Source: Streptomyces natalensis ATCC 27448 (GTDB taxonomy: Bacteria; Actinomycetota; Actinomycetes; Streptomycetales; Streptomycetaceae). From it: DNA of 64,000 nucleotides. Of this stretch, positions 24,288 through 33,105 are shown in pieces; within the stretch, counting starts at the first letter, position 1, and the number at the start of each line of letters is the position of its first letter. The stretch lies in the NCBI RefSeq assembly GCF_000935125.1, contig NZ_JRKI01000002.1, positions 62,001-126,000 on the forward strand. The letters are read 5' to 3'. A program made the position numbers and the translations under genes. The notes beneath the pieces were generated by a model. The model was not told the DNA's origin and searched no databases. It saw nothing but the letters and a program-made list of their open reading frames with translations.

Positions 24288-25163
24288 GTGTCCGGTAGTG
24301 AGTCGGCGAAGGAGTCGAGCGGTTCGGTGGTACGGCGGATCCTGCTGGGGGCGCAGCTCCGCAGGCTCCGCGAATCGCGCGGCATAACCCGCGAGGCGGC
24401 CGGCTACTCGATCCGCGCCTCCGAATCCAAGATCAGCCGCATGGAGTTGGGGCGGGTCAGCTTCAAGGCGCGCGATGTCGAGGATCTGCTCTCGCTGTAC
24501 GGCGTGGGGGACGAGCAGGAGCGCGATGCGCTGCTCTCCCTGGCCCGCGAGGCCAACGCCACCGGCTGGTGGCACAGTTACACCGATGTGCTGCCCGGAT
24601 GGTTCCAGACCTATGTCGGTCTGGAGGGTTCGACCTCGCTCATCCGTAACTATGAAGTGCAGTTCGTGCACGGGCTGTTGCAGACCGAGGGTTATGCGCA
24701 TGCCGTCGTCAAGAGCGGAATGCCCGGAGCCGGCACCGCCGAAATAGAGCGCCGGGTCGCGCTGCGGCTGGAGCGGCAGAAGCTGCTGGTGGCCGAGCGG
24801 CCGACGGAATTCCAGTGTGTGCTGGACGAGGCGGCGCTGCGCCGTCCCTATGGTGAACGCGCGGTAATGCGCGAGCAGTTGAAACATCTGATCGACCTGT
24901 CCGAGCGGCCGAATGTGCACCTCCAGGTGATGCCGTTCAGTTACGGCGGGCATGCGGCGGAGAGCGGTGCGTTCACCATGCTCGGCTTTCCGGAGTCGGG
25001 GCTGCCGGACGTCGTCTATCTGGAGCAGCTGACCAGCGCGCTGTATGTGGACAAGCCCGAGGAAGTGGCGCAGTACGCGCGGGCGATGGACCGTCTCCAG
25101 GAAGAGGCGCCCAATCCGGCCGAGAGCCGTGATGTGTTGCGTGGTCTGCTCCAACTCATGTGA
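24288..25163 (+). CDS. XRE-family HTH regulator with DUF5753 (WhiJ-like)
   Basis: A protein of 291 residues. The N-terminal helix-turn-helix (LGAQLRRLRESRGITREAAG ... YSIRASESKISRMELGRVSF) occupies about residues 20-80. The DUF5753 domain (ANATGWWHSYTDVLPGWFQTY ... VHGLLQTEGYAHAV ... VMPFSYGGHAAESGAFTML) fills the rest. This is the regulator of the classic trio with ATPase and DUF397. GTG 24288 follows AGGAGG about 10 nt upstream. It probably binds the element duplicated upstream of its two partners. Confidence 0.9.
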   Translation: MSGSESAKESSGSVVRRILLGAQLRRLRESRGITREAAGYSIRASESKISRMELGRVSFKARDVEDLLSLYGVGDEQERDALLSLAREANATGWWHSYTDVLPGWFQTYVGLEGSTSLIRNYEVQFVHGLLQTEGYAHAVVKSGMPGAGTAEIERRVALRLERQKLLVAERPTEFQCVLDEAALRRPYGERAVMREQLKHLIDLSERPNVHLQVMPFSYGGHAAESGAFTMLGFPESGLPDVVYLEQLTSALYVDKPEEVAQYARAMDRLQEEAPNPAESRDVLRGLLQLM

Positions 25164-25246
25164 CGCGTGGGTAGGATGAAAAACCGTCAGGAGTCAGCAC
25201 CCCCACTGCGGCGCCCTGAGCGCCCTGTTCTCCAGATCGGGATGAG

Positions 25247-26704
25247 ATGTCCTACTTCGACGAGTTGGCGTATCAGTTCATCGACGGCGAGTGGCGCTCG
25301 GGCAGCGGCTCTTGGGACATCGTCGATTTCAATCCCTACAACGGCGAAAAACTGGCCTCGATAACCGTTGCCACGGTCGAGGAGATCGACCGGGCCTACC
25401 GCGCCGCCGAACGCGCCCAGAAGGAATGGGCCGCCACCAATCCCTACACCCGGCGGCTGGTCTTCGAACGGGCGCTGCGGATCATCGACGAGCGCGAGGC
25501 GGAGCTGGGCGAGGCCATCGCCGCGGAGGTCGGCGGCACGCTCGCCAAGGTCGGCTTCGAGCTGCATCTCGTACGGGAATTCCTGCGCGAGGCGATCCAG
25601 CTGGCGCTGCGCGCCGAAGGGCGGATTCTGCCCTCGCCCATCGACGGCAAGGAAAACCGCCTCTACCGCCTGCCGGTCGGCGTCGTGGGCGTCATCTCCC
25701 CCTTCAATTTCCCCTTCCTGCTCTCCATCAAGTCCGTCGCGCCCGCCCTCGCGCTGGGCAATGCCGTCGTCCTCAAACCGCATCAGAACACCCCGATCTG
25801 CGGCGGCGGGCTGGTCGCCAGGCTCTTCGAGGAGGCCGGGCTGCCCGCCGGGCTGCTCAATGTCGTCGTCACCGATATCGCCGAGATCGGCGATGCGCTG
25901 ATCGCGCACCCGGTGCCGAAGACGATCTCCTTCACCGGCTCGGAGAAGGTCGGCCGGCATGTCGCGACGGTCGCCGCCTCGCACTTCAAGCACGCGGTGC
26001 TGGAACTGGGCGGCAACAGCGCGCTGGTCGTCCTGGACGACGCCGATATCGACTACGCCGTCGACGCCGCGGTCTTCAGCCGTTTCGTCCACCAGGGCCA
26101 GGTCTGTATGGCCGCCAACCGCGTGCTGGTCGACCGGGCCGTCGAGCGGGAATTCACCGAGAAATTCGTCGCCAAGGTCGCCTCGCTGAAGGTCGGCGAC
26201 CCCACCGACCCCGGCACCCATATCGGCCCGCTGATCAACGAGGGCCAGGCCGAGGCCGTGACCGCCGTCGTGGACCGGGCCATCGCCGACGGCGCCTCGG
26301 CGCTCCTGCACGGCACGACCCGCGGCACCCTGGTGGCGCCGACCGTGCTCAGTGACCTTCCGGAGGGCTCCCCGCTGCTGACTCAGGAGATCTTCGGCCC
26401 GGTGGTGCTGCTGATCCCCTTCGACGGCGACGACGAGGCCGTACGGATCACCAACTCCACGCCGTACGGGCTCAGCGGCGCCGTGCACACCGGGGACATC
26501 GAGCGCGGCGTGCGGTTCGCCAAGCGCATCGACACCGGGATGATCCACATCAATGACGCGACGGTGCACGACGAGCCGATCGTGCCGTTCGGCGGGGAGA
26601 AGAGCTCCGGGGTGGGGCGGCTGAACGGGGACGCGATGGTGGAGGCGTTCACGACCACGAAGTGGATCTCCATTCAGCACGGTCGGTCGCGGTTCCCGTT
26701 CTGA
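25247..26704 (+). CDS. NAD(P)-dependent aldehyde dehydrogenase
   Basis: A protein of 485 residues, full length for the ALDH superfamily. Visible motifs are SPFNFPFLLSIKSVAPALA with the catalytic Asn, FTGSEKVGRHV for cofactor binding, Glu253 in LELGGN, the nucleophile Cys287 in GQVCMAANR and EIFGPVV. The early YRLPVGVVGVISPFNFP and the ending HDEPIVPFGGEKSSGVGR resemble benzaldehyde/vanillin-type dehydrogenases. It oxidises an aldehyde, perhaps aromatic, to the acid. It begins 83 nt after the HTH gene in the same direction. Confidence 0.9.
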   Translation: MSYFDELAYQFIDGEWRSGSGSWDIVDFNPYNGEKLASITVATVEEIDRAYRAAERAQKEWAATNPYTRRLVFERALRIIDEREAELGEAIAAEVGGTLAKVGFELHLVREFLREAIQLALRAEGRILPSPIDGKENRLYRLPVGVVGVISPFNFPFLLSIKSVAPALALGNAVVLKPHQNTPICGGGLVARLFEEAGLPAGLLNVVVTDIAEIGDALIAHPVPKTISFTGSEKVGRHVATVAASHFKHAVLELGGNSALVVLDDADIDYAVDAAVFSRFVHQGQVCMAANRVLVDRAVEREFTEKFVAKVASLKVGDPTDPGTHIGPLINEGQAEAVTAVVDRAIADGASALLHGTTRGTLVAPTVLSDLPEGSPLLTQEIFGPVVLLIPFDGDDEAVRITNSTPYGLSGAVHTGDIERGVRFAKRIDTGMIHINDATVHDEPIVPFGGEKSSGVGRLNGDAMVEAFTTTKWISIQHGRSRFPF

Positions 26705-26831
26705 GGACCTCCGGAGGATGCCGGGCCGGATATAGGACCGTTACCGTCCTCCTTGGTCCGTAGCGTGAGAGATGTCGGAAGGCGGGCGGCGAGGGGCCGT
26801 CCGCCGGTGGACGCCATGAAAGGCGGCTGTT

Positions 26832-27380
26832 ATGCCCACTCACGTTCCTTCCGAGGCCCATGGTGACGAGCGCGGAGCGCTGCTGGCGTTCCTGGAGGCG
26901 CAGCGCGGCGGTCTGCGGCGGGCGGTTCTGGGGCTGACCGAGGAGCAGGTGACGAAGCGGCCGAGCGCCAGTGAGCTGTCGCTGGGCGGGCTGGTCAAGC
27001 ATGTCGCCCAGGTCGAGCAGGGCTGGGTGGAGAAGGCCCAGCAGCGTCCGCCGTCCATCGAGCGCAACGAGGACAACTGGCATCTGAGCTTCCAGCTGGA
27101 GGACGGCGAGACGCTCGCCGGGATGCTGGAGTTCTGGGACGTGGTGTCCCGGCGCACCGAGGATTTCATCCGCTCCGTACCCAGCCTCGACGACACCTTC
27201 CCGCTGCCCGAAGCGCCGTGGTTCCCGCCCAACACCCGCCACTCGATGCGCTGGCTGATGCTGCACCTGATCGAGGAGACCGCCCGGCACGCCGGGCATG
27301 CCGACATCATTCGCGAGTCCCTCGACGGCCGGACGGCCTTTGCGCTGGTGGACGAGGAGCGCAAGGCGCAGGAGAGCTAG
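26832..27380 (+). CDS. DinB/DUF664 family four-helix-bundle protein
   Basis: A protein of 182 residues. His residues in GGLVKHVAQVEQGW and ETARHAGHADIIRESLDG are placed like the metal ligands of DinB/YfiT-type proteins, which include thiol-dependent (mycothiol) transferases. The LGGLVKHVA and HLIEETARHAGHADI blocks are typical of DUF664 members in streptomycetes. Function unproven; a mycothiol- or metal-dependent detoxification role is possible. Confidence 0.8.
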   Translation: MPTHVPSEAHGDERGALLAFLEAQRGGLRRAVLGLTEEQVTKRPSASELSLGGLVKHVAQVEQGWVEKAQQRPPSIERNEDNWHLSFQLEDGETLAGMLEFWDVVSRRTEDFIRSVPSLDDTFPLPEAPWFPPNTRHSMRWLMLHLIEETARHAGHADIIRESLDGRTAFALVDEERKAQES

Positions 27381-27430
27381 GGCGTGTCCGATGGGTCATG
27401 GCCGGGGCCCTGACCCATCGGACACGCCCT
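27379..27430. terminator. 20-bp perfect inverted repeat overlapping the DinB-family stop codon
   Basis: AGGGCGTGTCCGATGGGTCA pairs perfectly with its complement at 27411-27430 around a 12-nt loop. It starts inside the TAG stop. Long enough to be a strong terminator; possibly a relic of a mobile repeat. Confidence 0.8.
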
Positions 27431-27511
27431 GGACCCCGGCCCCGCGTGCCCGTCTAGGCTGGCGGCGTGGGGTACCGCCCGGCGTGAGCTGGGGAAGGGG
27501 TTGATCGGGCG

Positions 27512-28153
27512 ATGTCGGCGATCCGGCTGCTGGTGTTGGGTGCCGTGCGGCAGCACGGGCGGGCGCACGGCTATCAGGTGCGCAACGACCTGGAGTACTG
27601 GGGCGCCAACGAATGGTCCAACGCCAAGCCGGGCTCGATCTATCACGCGCTCAAGCAGATGGCGAAGGAAGGGCTGCTGGTCGCCCATGAGACCGAGCCC
27701 AGTACGGCCGGCGGCCCGCCCCGTACCGAGTACGAGCCGACCGCGGCGGGCGAGGAGGAATTCTTCGCGCTGCTGCGGGCGGCCCTGTCCCGGCACGACC
27801 AGAAGGCCGACGTCCTGAGCGCCGGTATCGGCTTCCTCCTCGATCTGCCGCGTGCCGAGGCGGTGGCGCTGCTCAGGGAACGGGTGCGGGGCCTGGAGGA
27901 GTGGCGCGCCACGGTCACCGAGTACTACACGCCCGAGGGCGGGCCCGGTCAGCTCGGTCATATCGGCGAGATCATGAACATGTGGGTGCACTCCGCGGAC
28001 AGCGGCGCGGAGTGGACCCGGGGGCTGATCGCGCGGATCGAGGACGGGGCGTATGTCTTCGCGGGGGAGGGAGAGCCGTTCGTGGGCGTGCTGAGGGAGG
28101 GCGAGGCGAACCCGTACGCGACGGGGGAGCGGCATCCCGGGGACGCACGCTGA
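27512..28153 (+). CDS. PadR-family transcriptional regulator
   Basis: A protein of 213 residues. The winged helix starts at once (AIRLLVLGAVRQHGRAHGYQVRNDLE ... PGSIYHALKQMAKEGLLVAHE ... EYEPTAAGEEEF), followed by a helical C-terminal domain (VirR_alpha-like). PadR proteins repress genes for phenolic-acid decarboxylation or efflux pumps and release DNA on ligand binding. Its target is not apparent; neighbours are the DinB-family gene and glutamate decarboxylase. Confidence 0.88.
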   Translation: MSAIRLLVLGAVRQHGRAHGYQVRNDLEYWGANEWSNAKPGSIYHALKQMAKEGLLVAHETEPSTAGGPPRTEYEPTAAGEEEFFALLRAALSRHDQKADVLSAGIGFLLDLPRAEAVALLRERVRGLEEWRATVTEYYTPEGGPGQLGHIGEIMNMWVHSADSGAEWTRGLIARIEDGAYVFAGEGEPFVGVLREGEANPYATGERHPGDAR

Positions 28154-28207
28154 CGGGCTCGGGAGCGGCTCAAGGGCCTCGGTGGGCCGCAGCCGGTCCC
28201 GGTGTTC

Positions 28208-29626
28208 TCAGTGGTGGAAGGCCGTGGCCATGCTCTCCGGACGCTGCAACGGCCCCGGCTGGTCGCGGAGTTCGGGCAGGAGCTGTTCCAGGTCGGTGAG
28301 GAACATCTCGGCCAGATCGTGGGAGAAGCCGTTGCGGCAGACGACGCGCAGGACGGAAAGGTCCTCGCGGTTCGGGGGGAAGGTGTAGGCGGGCACCAGC
28401 CAGCCGCGTTCCTTCATCCGCCGGGACACATCGAAGACATCGAAGGCCTTCACCTCGTCGGTGGTCGTGAAGGCGAAGACGGGCAGGTCGTCGCCGCGGG
28501 TCAGGAGGCGGAAGTCGCCGAGGGCGCCGATCCGGCCGGCCATGGTGCGGGCCACGTCGCGGGTCGCCTGCTGGACGGCGCGGAAGCCGGCCCGGCCCAG
28601 CCGCAGGAAGGTGTAGTACTGGGCGGCGACCTGGGCGCCGGGGCGGGAGAAGTTGAGGGCGAAGGTCGGCATATCGCCGCCCAGATAGTTGACCCGGAAG
28701 ACCAGCTCCTCGGGCAGCGCCTCCTCGTCGCGCCACAGTGCCCAGCCCACGCCCGGGTAGACGAGGCCGTACTTGTGCCCGGAGGTGTTGATGGAGGCGA
28801 CCCGCGGCAGCCGGAAGTCCCACACCACGTCCGGGTCGAGGAACGGCGCGATCATCCCGCCGGACGCGCCGTCGACATGGACCGGGATGTCCCAGCCCTT
28901 CTTCTCCTGGAGCTCGTCGAGGGCGGCGCAGATATCGGCCACCGGCTCGTACGATCCGTCGAAGGTCGAGCCCAGGATGGCGACGACCCCGATGGTGTTC
29001 TCGTCGCAGAGGCCGGCGGCGTTCTCCGCGTCCAGATGGAAGCGGTCGCCCTCCATCGGGACCTGGCGCGCGTCGACCTCCCAGAAGGTGCAGAACTTCT
29101 CCCAGCAGACCTGGACGTTGGCGCCCATGACGAGGTTGGGCCGGGCGTGGCCCGGATACCGGTCGTCGTTCCTGCGCATCCAGCGCCGCTTGAGGGCCAT
29201 TCCGGCGAGCATGCACGCCTCGCTGGACCCGGTGGTGGAACAGCCGACGGCGGCCGCCGGGGCGGGCGCGTGCCAGAGGTCGGCGAGCATCGCCACGCAG
29301 CGTTTCTCCAGTTCGGCGGTGCGCGGGTACTCGTCCTTGTCGATCATGTTCTTGTCCCGGCACTCGCTCATCAGGATGCCGGCCTGCGGCTCCATCCAGG
29401 TGGTGACGAACGTGGCCAGATTGAGCCGGGCATTGCCGTCCAGCATCAGTTCGTCATGGACGAACTGGTAGGCGGTGTGCGGGGAGAGGGGGCCCTCGGG
29501 CAGGGTGTGCTGCGGCGGCGAGGCCATCAGGCCGGCCACCGGGTCGGCCTCGCCGTAGAAGGGGTTGACCGGGCGGCGGACGGTGCGCTGCCGGTCCCGG
29601 TCGGATGCGCCTTTGTGGAGGGTCAT
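28208..29626 (-). CDS. gadB: glutamate decarboxylase (PLP-dependent)
   Basis: A protein of 472 residues that converts glutamate to GABA and CO2 and consumes a proton, serving acid tolerance or GABA metabolism. The PLP-binding pieces are present: TTGSSEA, HVDGASGG (with the Asp that binds the pyridine nitrogen) and Lys285 in NTSGHKYG. The C-terminus ends TAFHH; in E. coli GadB a C-terminal His closes the active site at neutral pH, and a similar role is possible. Three 24-bp repeats abut the ATG at 29626. No antiporter gene is visible nearby. Confidence 0.93.
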   Translation of the reverse strand: MTLHKGASDRDRQRTVRRPVNPFYGEADPVAGLMASPPQHTLPEGPLSPHTAYQFVHDELMLDGNARLNLATFVTTWMEPQAGILMSECRDKNMIDKDEYPRTAELEKRCVAMLADLWHAPAPAAAVGCSTTGSSEACMLAGMALKRRWMRRNDDRYPGHARPNLVMGANVQVCWEKFCTFWEVDARQVPMEGDRFHLDAENAAGLCDENTIGVVAILGSTFDGSYEPVADICAALDELQEKKGWDIPVHVDGASGGMIAPFLDPDVVWDFRLPRVASINTSGHKYGLVYPGVGWALWRDEEALPEELVFRVNYLGGDMPTFALNFSRPGAQVAAQYYTFLRLGRAGFRAVQQATRDVARTMAGRIGALGDFRLLTRGDDLPVFAFTTTDEVKAFDVFDVSRRMKERGWLVPAYTFPPNREDLSVLRVVCRNGFSHDLAEMFLTDLEQLLPELRDQPGPLQRPESMATAFHH

Positions 29627-29698
29627 GTGCGTTCGCCTTCGCCTGTCGGGGTGCGTTCGCCTTCGTCCGTCGGGGTCCGTCCGCCTTCGTCCATCGGT
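29627..29698 (-). repeat. three 24-bp tandem repeats forming the gadB leader
   Basis: Units at 29627-29650, 29651-29674 and 29675-29698. The first unit touches the gadB start codon. On the minus strand every unit carries GAAGGCGAACG-like sequence, so the ribosome-binding segment itself is repeated. Confidence 0.85.
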
Positions 29699-29724
29699 CT
29701 GCCGTCGGGTCTGTCATCCGTACG

Positions 29725-30357
29725 TCAACTCGCCTGACCGGCAAGGCCGGTCTTGATGGCCCGGGTGAATTTCACGACGCGCCTCGCCTGGATACGGGCG
29801 GCGGTACGGGCGTCGTCGTCGACCGGGGTGTCCGGACCGCCGACGTGCGAGGTGCCGTACGGATTCCCGTCGCGGAACTTCGCCGGATCGGTGTAACCGG
29901 GCGGGACGAGGATGCCGCCGAAGTGGTGAACGGTGTGGTAGAGGGCGAGAAGGGTGGATTCCTGCCCGCCGTGCCGGGTGGCGCTCGCGGTGAAGCCGCT
30001 GTAGACCTTGTCGGCCAGATGGCCCTGCTGCCAGTGCCCGCCCAGGGTGTCCAGATACTGCTTGAGCTGTGAGGACACATTGCCGAAGCGGGTGGGGGTG
30101 CCCAGGATCACCGCATCGGCCCAGAGCATGTCCTCGGCGGCCGCCTCCAGAATGTCGGCGGTCGCGCGGGCATTGGCCGCCCACGCCGGATTGGAGTCGA
30201 TCGCCACCTGCGGTGCCAGCTCGGCCGCCCGCCGCAGCCGCACCTCCGCCCCCTCGTGCTCGGCGGTGTCCGCGATCACCCGCGCGAGCTCGGCGATGGT
30301 GCCGGTGGAGGAGTAGTAGATGACGGCCACGTGGACCGGCGGCGCGTGTGCGGACAT
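29725..30357 (-). CDS. wrbA: NAD(P)H:quinone oxidoreductase, WrbA type (flavodoxin fold)
   Basis: A protein of 210 residues. VIYYSSTGTIAELARVIA is the FMN phosphate loop, and GTPTRFGNVSSQLKQYLDTLGGHW plus GFTASATRHGGQESTLL are WrbA signatures. It reduces quinones by two electrons and so limits redox cycling. The second ATG (30357) is preceded by AGGAGG at 7 nt; the first ATG (30363) is too close to it. Confidence 0.92.
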   Translation of the reverse strand: MSAHAPPVHVAVIYYSSTGTIAELARVIADTAEHEGAEVRLRRAAELAPQVAIDSNPAWAANARATADILEAAAEDMLWADAVILGTPTRFGNVSSQLKQYLDTLGGHWQQGHLADKVYSGFTASATRHGGQESTLLALYHTVHHFGGILVPPGYTDPAKFRDGNPYGTSHVGGPDTPVDDDARTAARIQARRVVKFTRAIKTGLAGQAS

Positions 30358-30489
30358 GGGCATACCTCCTGGAAGCCGACGATAGGGGCACCGGCGGCGC
30401 GGGGCCTCCAGGATTCGGCCAGAGGGAGGCGGGCGGGCGTCTGCCGAGAGCCCCTGGGCGGGCGGGCGTCCGGCGCGGGCCCGCAGGCA

Positions 30490-31323
30490 TCAGGGCGTCC
30501 GGCGCGGGCCCTGGGCGAGGAGGGCGCGGGTCAGCCCCATCAGGCGGGCGCGGGCGTCCGCGTCGTACGCCTGCTCGTGGGCCCGGGTGTCGGTGAACCG
30601 GTCGAAGTAGCGGCCGGTGACCGCTGCCAGCTCCGGGTCGGTGACCAGGCGTACGGTCGGCCGGACGCCCTCCTCGATGCCGGTCGCCGGGGTCAGGCCG
30701 TACTCGCGCACCCCGTTGGTGTCCATCAGATGCGCCGGGTGCAGGGTGTTCACGGTGACGCCGGTGCCGGCCAGCTCTTCGGCGAGCTCGAACGTCGCCA
30801 TGATCAGGGCGAGTTTGCTGCGGCAGTACGCGCGCAGGCCCTCGTAGTCCCGTTCCAGCATGACGTTGTCGAAGTCGATGGTCTCCTGCCCGATCGAGGC
30901 GACGTTGACGACGCGGGCGGGCGCCGAGGCGGTCAGCAGCGGGAGCAGGCCGCGGATGAGGGCGTACGGGGCCAGGTGGTTCACCGCGAAGCGGAGTTCG
31001 TGGCCCTGCCGGCTCAGCTCGCGCTTGAGCGGGTCGGAGCCGCCGCCCGCGACGGCGTTGTTGATCAGCGCATCCAGCCGGGGCTCGGCCGCGCGGATCT
31101 CGGCGGCCATGACACGCACCTGGTCGAGATCGGCCAGGTCGGCGAGGTAGGTCCGTACGGTGGCGCCGGGGGCGGCGGCCCGTACCTCGTCGGCGACCGC
31201 GTCGAGACGGGCCCGGTCGCGGCCGTGCAGCAGGACGGTGCCCCCGCGGGCGGCGAGGCCGAGGGCGAGGCCGCGGCCCATGCCCTGGGTCGCGCCGGTG
31301 ATCAGTGTGGTGTGTTGGTTCAT
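30490..31323 (-). CDS. short-chain dehydrogenase/reductase
   Basis: A protein of 277 residues with the cofactor motif TGATQGMGRGLA, DLADLDQV, NNAVAGG, the catalytic Ser region VASIGQ and Tyr-x3-Lys (YCRSK). Rossmann-fold oxidoreductase acting on an unknown alcohol or ketone. An 8-bp inverted repeat (31373-31393) lies 50 nt upstream of the ATG. SDR genes are one of the recurrent neighbours of ECF41 sigma factors, which fits the sigma gene at 32158. Confidence 0.87.
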   Translation of the reverse strand: MNQHTTLITGATQGMGRGLALGLAARGGTVLLHGRDRARLDAVADEVRAAAPGATVRTYLADLADLDQVRVMAAEIRAAEPRLDALINNAVAGGGSDPLKRELSRQGHELRFAVNHLAPYALIRGLLPLLTASAPARVVNVASIGQETIDFDNVMLERDYEGLRAYCRSKLALIMATFELAEELAGTGVTVNTLHPAHLMDTNGVREYGLTPATGIEEGVRPTVRLVTDPELAAVTGRYFDRFTDTRAHEQAYDADARARLMGLTRALLAQGPRRTP

Positions 31324-31372
31324 GCGGCTCAGCCTGGCGGTCCGGTGCGGGGGGTGGGGAGTGTGTGGTGCG

Positions 31373-31393
31373 CCTGGTGGTGGGGCCACCAGG
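31373..31393. promoter_or_regulatory. inverted repeat upstream of the SDR gene
   Basis: CCTGGTGG-TGGGG-CCACCAGG, a perfect 8-bp arm palindrome. It could be an operator of the SDR gene or the terminator of the upstream AhpD-like gene. Confidence 0.45.
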
Positions 31394-31488
31394 GTGGGGC
31401 GGGGCGGGGGCGCCGCACGCGGCCCGGCCCGGATCGCGTGATCCTGGGCCGGGCCGGAGGCGACTGCCGGTCGGTTGACCGCCGCGGG

Positions 31489-31974
31489 TCAGTTGGCCAT
31501 GGCGGCGAACATGCCGGGCTCGTAGGAACCGCCCTTCTGGTGCGTGATCACGGCGAGCCGGTTGGCCGCGTTGATCAGGGCGACCAGCGCGACCAGCGCG
31601 GCGATCTGGTCGTCGTCGTAGTGCTTGCGCACCTGGGCCCAGGTCTCGTCGGACACGCCCTGGTGGGCGTCGGCGAGCCGGGTGCCCTCTTCGGTGAGTG
31701 CCAGCGCGGCCTGCTCGGCCTCGGTGAACACGGTGGCCTCGCGCCAGGCGGCGACCAGGTGGAGCCGGACCGCGGTCTCCCCGGCGGCTGCGGCCTCCTT
31801 GGTGTGCATGTCGATGCAGTGACCGCAGCCGTTGATCTGGCTGGCCCGCAGCGACACCAGCTCCTGCGTGGACTTCGGCAGCGGCGACTGGTGGATCACC
31901 AGGCCGGCGTTGGCGAACCGCTTGGCGAACTTGGCGGAGAGGTCGTTCTCGAGCAGGTTGAATCGGGCGTCCAT
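31489..31974 (-). CDS. carboxymuconolactone decarboxylase / AhpD-like protein
   Basis: A protein of 161 residues. The CxxC motif Cys50-Gly-His-Cys53 followed by IDMHTKEA is the AhpD-like redox site; ELVSLRASQINGCGHC is typical. Such proteins act in peroxide or NO defence as thiol-disulphide partners. They are the hallmark neighbour of ECF41 sigma factors. The 5' side carries a minus-strand sequence CGTCACA-N16-CATC close to the ECF41 promoter consensus. Confidence 0.92.
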   Translation of the reverse strand: MDARFNLLENDLSAKFAKRFANAGLVIHQSPLPKSTQELVSLRASQINGCGHCIDMHTKEAAAAGETAVRLHLVAAWREATVFTEAEQAALALTEEGTRLADAHQGVSDETWAQVRKHYDDDQIAALVALVALINAANRLAVITHQKGGSYEPGMFAAMAN

Positions 31975-32025
31975 GACGTGGTCCTCACTCGTGGTGTTCC
32001 GTGGTGTTGCACTGGACGAACACGA

Positions 32026-32052
32026 GATGCCGGCGACCCGCGCCGTGTGACG
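32026..32052 (-). promoter_or_regulatory. putative ECF41 promoter of the AhpD-like gene
   Basis: Minus-strand CGTCACA-N16-CATC, two mismatches from the consensus TGTCACA-N16-CGTC that I recall for ECF41 targets, 51 nt upstream of the ATG. Confidence 0.55.
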
Positions 32053-32086
32053 CGGCGACGGTGTGACCTGCGCCACCGCCCAGGGG

Positions 32087-32113
32087 TGTCACAAAGCCGG
32101 GGTGACCGGCGTC
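32087..32113 (+). promoter_or_regulatory. putative ECF41 autoregulatory promoter
   Basis: TGTCACA (32087-32093), 16 nt, CGTC (32110-32113) is an exact match to the remembered ECF41 promoter motif. It lies 44 nt upstream of the sigma-factor start. Confidence 0.78.
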
Positions 32114-32157
32114 TTGTGCGCGTGGCACCGTCGAGAGCGATGAGGCAGGAGCAGCCG

Positions 32158-33099
32158 GTGAAGAGCGAGGACAGCGAGCGCACAGAGGGCACGGCCGGGC
32201 AGCTCGACGGCGGCGGCCGCACGGACCCCGCCACCGAGGCGTTCATCGCCCATCGCAACCTGCTGTTCACCGTCGCCTACGAGATGCTCGGCTCGGCCGC
32301 CGACGCGGAGGACGTCCTCCAGGAGACCTGGCTGCGGTGGGCGGGTGTCGATCTCCCCGTGGTGCGGGAGCCGCGTGCGTACCTGGTCCGGATCACCACG
32401 CGCCAGGCGCTGAGCCGGCTGCGGACGCTCGGCCGCCGCAAGGAGTCCTACGTCGGCCCCTGGCTGCCCGAGCCGCTCCTGACCGCGCCCGACGTCGCCG
32501 AGGACCTCGAGCTGGCCGACAGCGTATCGATGGCGATGCTGCTGGTGCTGGAGACGCTCACGCCGACCGAGCGGGCGGTGTTCGTGCTGCGCGAGGTCTT
32601 CGACCTCGGGTACGACGAGATCGCCGAGGCCGTCGACAAGAGCCCGGCCGCGGTCCGCCAGATCGCGCACCGGGCACGGGCACATGTCGCGGCGCGCCGG
32701 CCGCGCGGTGTCGTGTCCCCGACCGAGACCCGGGACGTCCTCGATGCCTTCCAGCGGGCGATCGAAACGGGCGATCTCCAGGGCCTGTTCGACATCCTCT
32801 CGCCGGACGTCGTCCTCCTGGGCGACGGCGGCGGAATCAAGCAGGCCGTCCCGCGGCCCATCGTGGGGGCCGACAAGGTGGGCCGTCTGCTGCTCGGCGG
32901 TCTGGGCAGGATCGCCGACGCGGTCTCGCTGCGGCCGACGCAGGTCAACGGCCACCCGGCGCTGATCATCCACCTCGATGGCGAACTCGACACCGTCGTG
33001 GCGGCGCGCATCGACGACGGCCTCATCACCGGGCTCTACGCCGTCCGCAACCCCGAGAAGCTGTCACACATGCAGCGGGAGACGGCCCTGCGGCGCTGA
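32158..33099 (+). CDS. sigJ: ECF41-type RNA polymerase sigma factor with SnoaL-like extension
   Basis: A protein of 313 residues. Region 2 (EMLGSAADAEDVLQETWLRW) and region 4 (LTPTERAVFVLREVFDLGYDEIAEAVDKSPAAVRQIAHRAR) are followed by a C-terminal extension of about 130 residues. The extension carries DGGG (223-226) and NPEKL near the end, the two motifs that define ECF41. No anti-sigma gene is present; in this group the extension itself controls activity. GTG 32158 has AGGAG at 7 nt, better than ATG 32140. The symbol sigJ reflects resemblance only. Confidence 0.88.
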   Translation: MKSEDSERTEGTAGQLDGGGRTDPATEAFIAHRNLLFTVAYEMLGSAADAEDVLQETWLRWAGVDLPVVREPRAYLVRITTRQALSRLRTLGRRKESYVGPWLPEPLLTAPDVAEDLELADSVSMAMLLVLETLTPTERAVFVLREVFDLGYDEIAEAVDKSPAAVRQIAHRARAHVAARRPRGVVSPTETRDVLDAFQRAIETGDLQGLFDILSPDVVLLGDGGGIKQAVPRPIVGADKVGRLLLGGLGRIADAVSLRPTQVNGHPALIIHLDGELDTVVAARIDDGLITGLYAVRNPEKLSHMQRETALRR

Positions 33100-33105
33100 G
33101 GCCGG

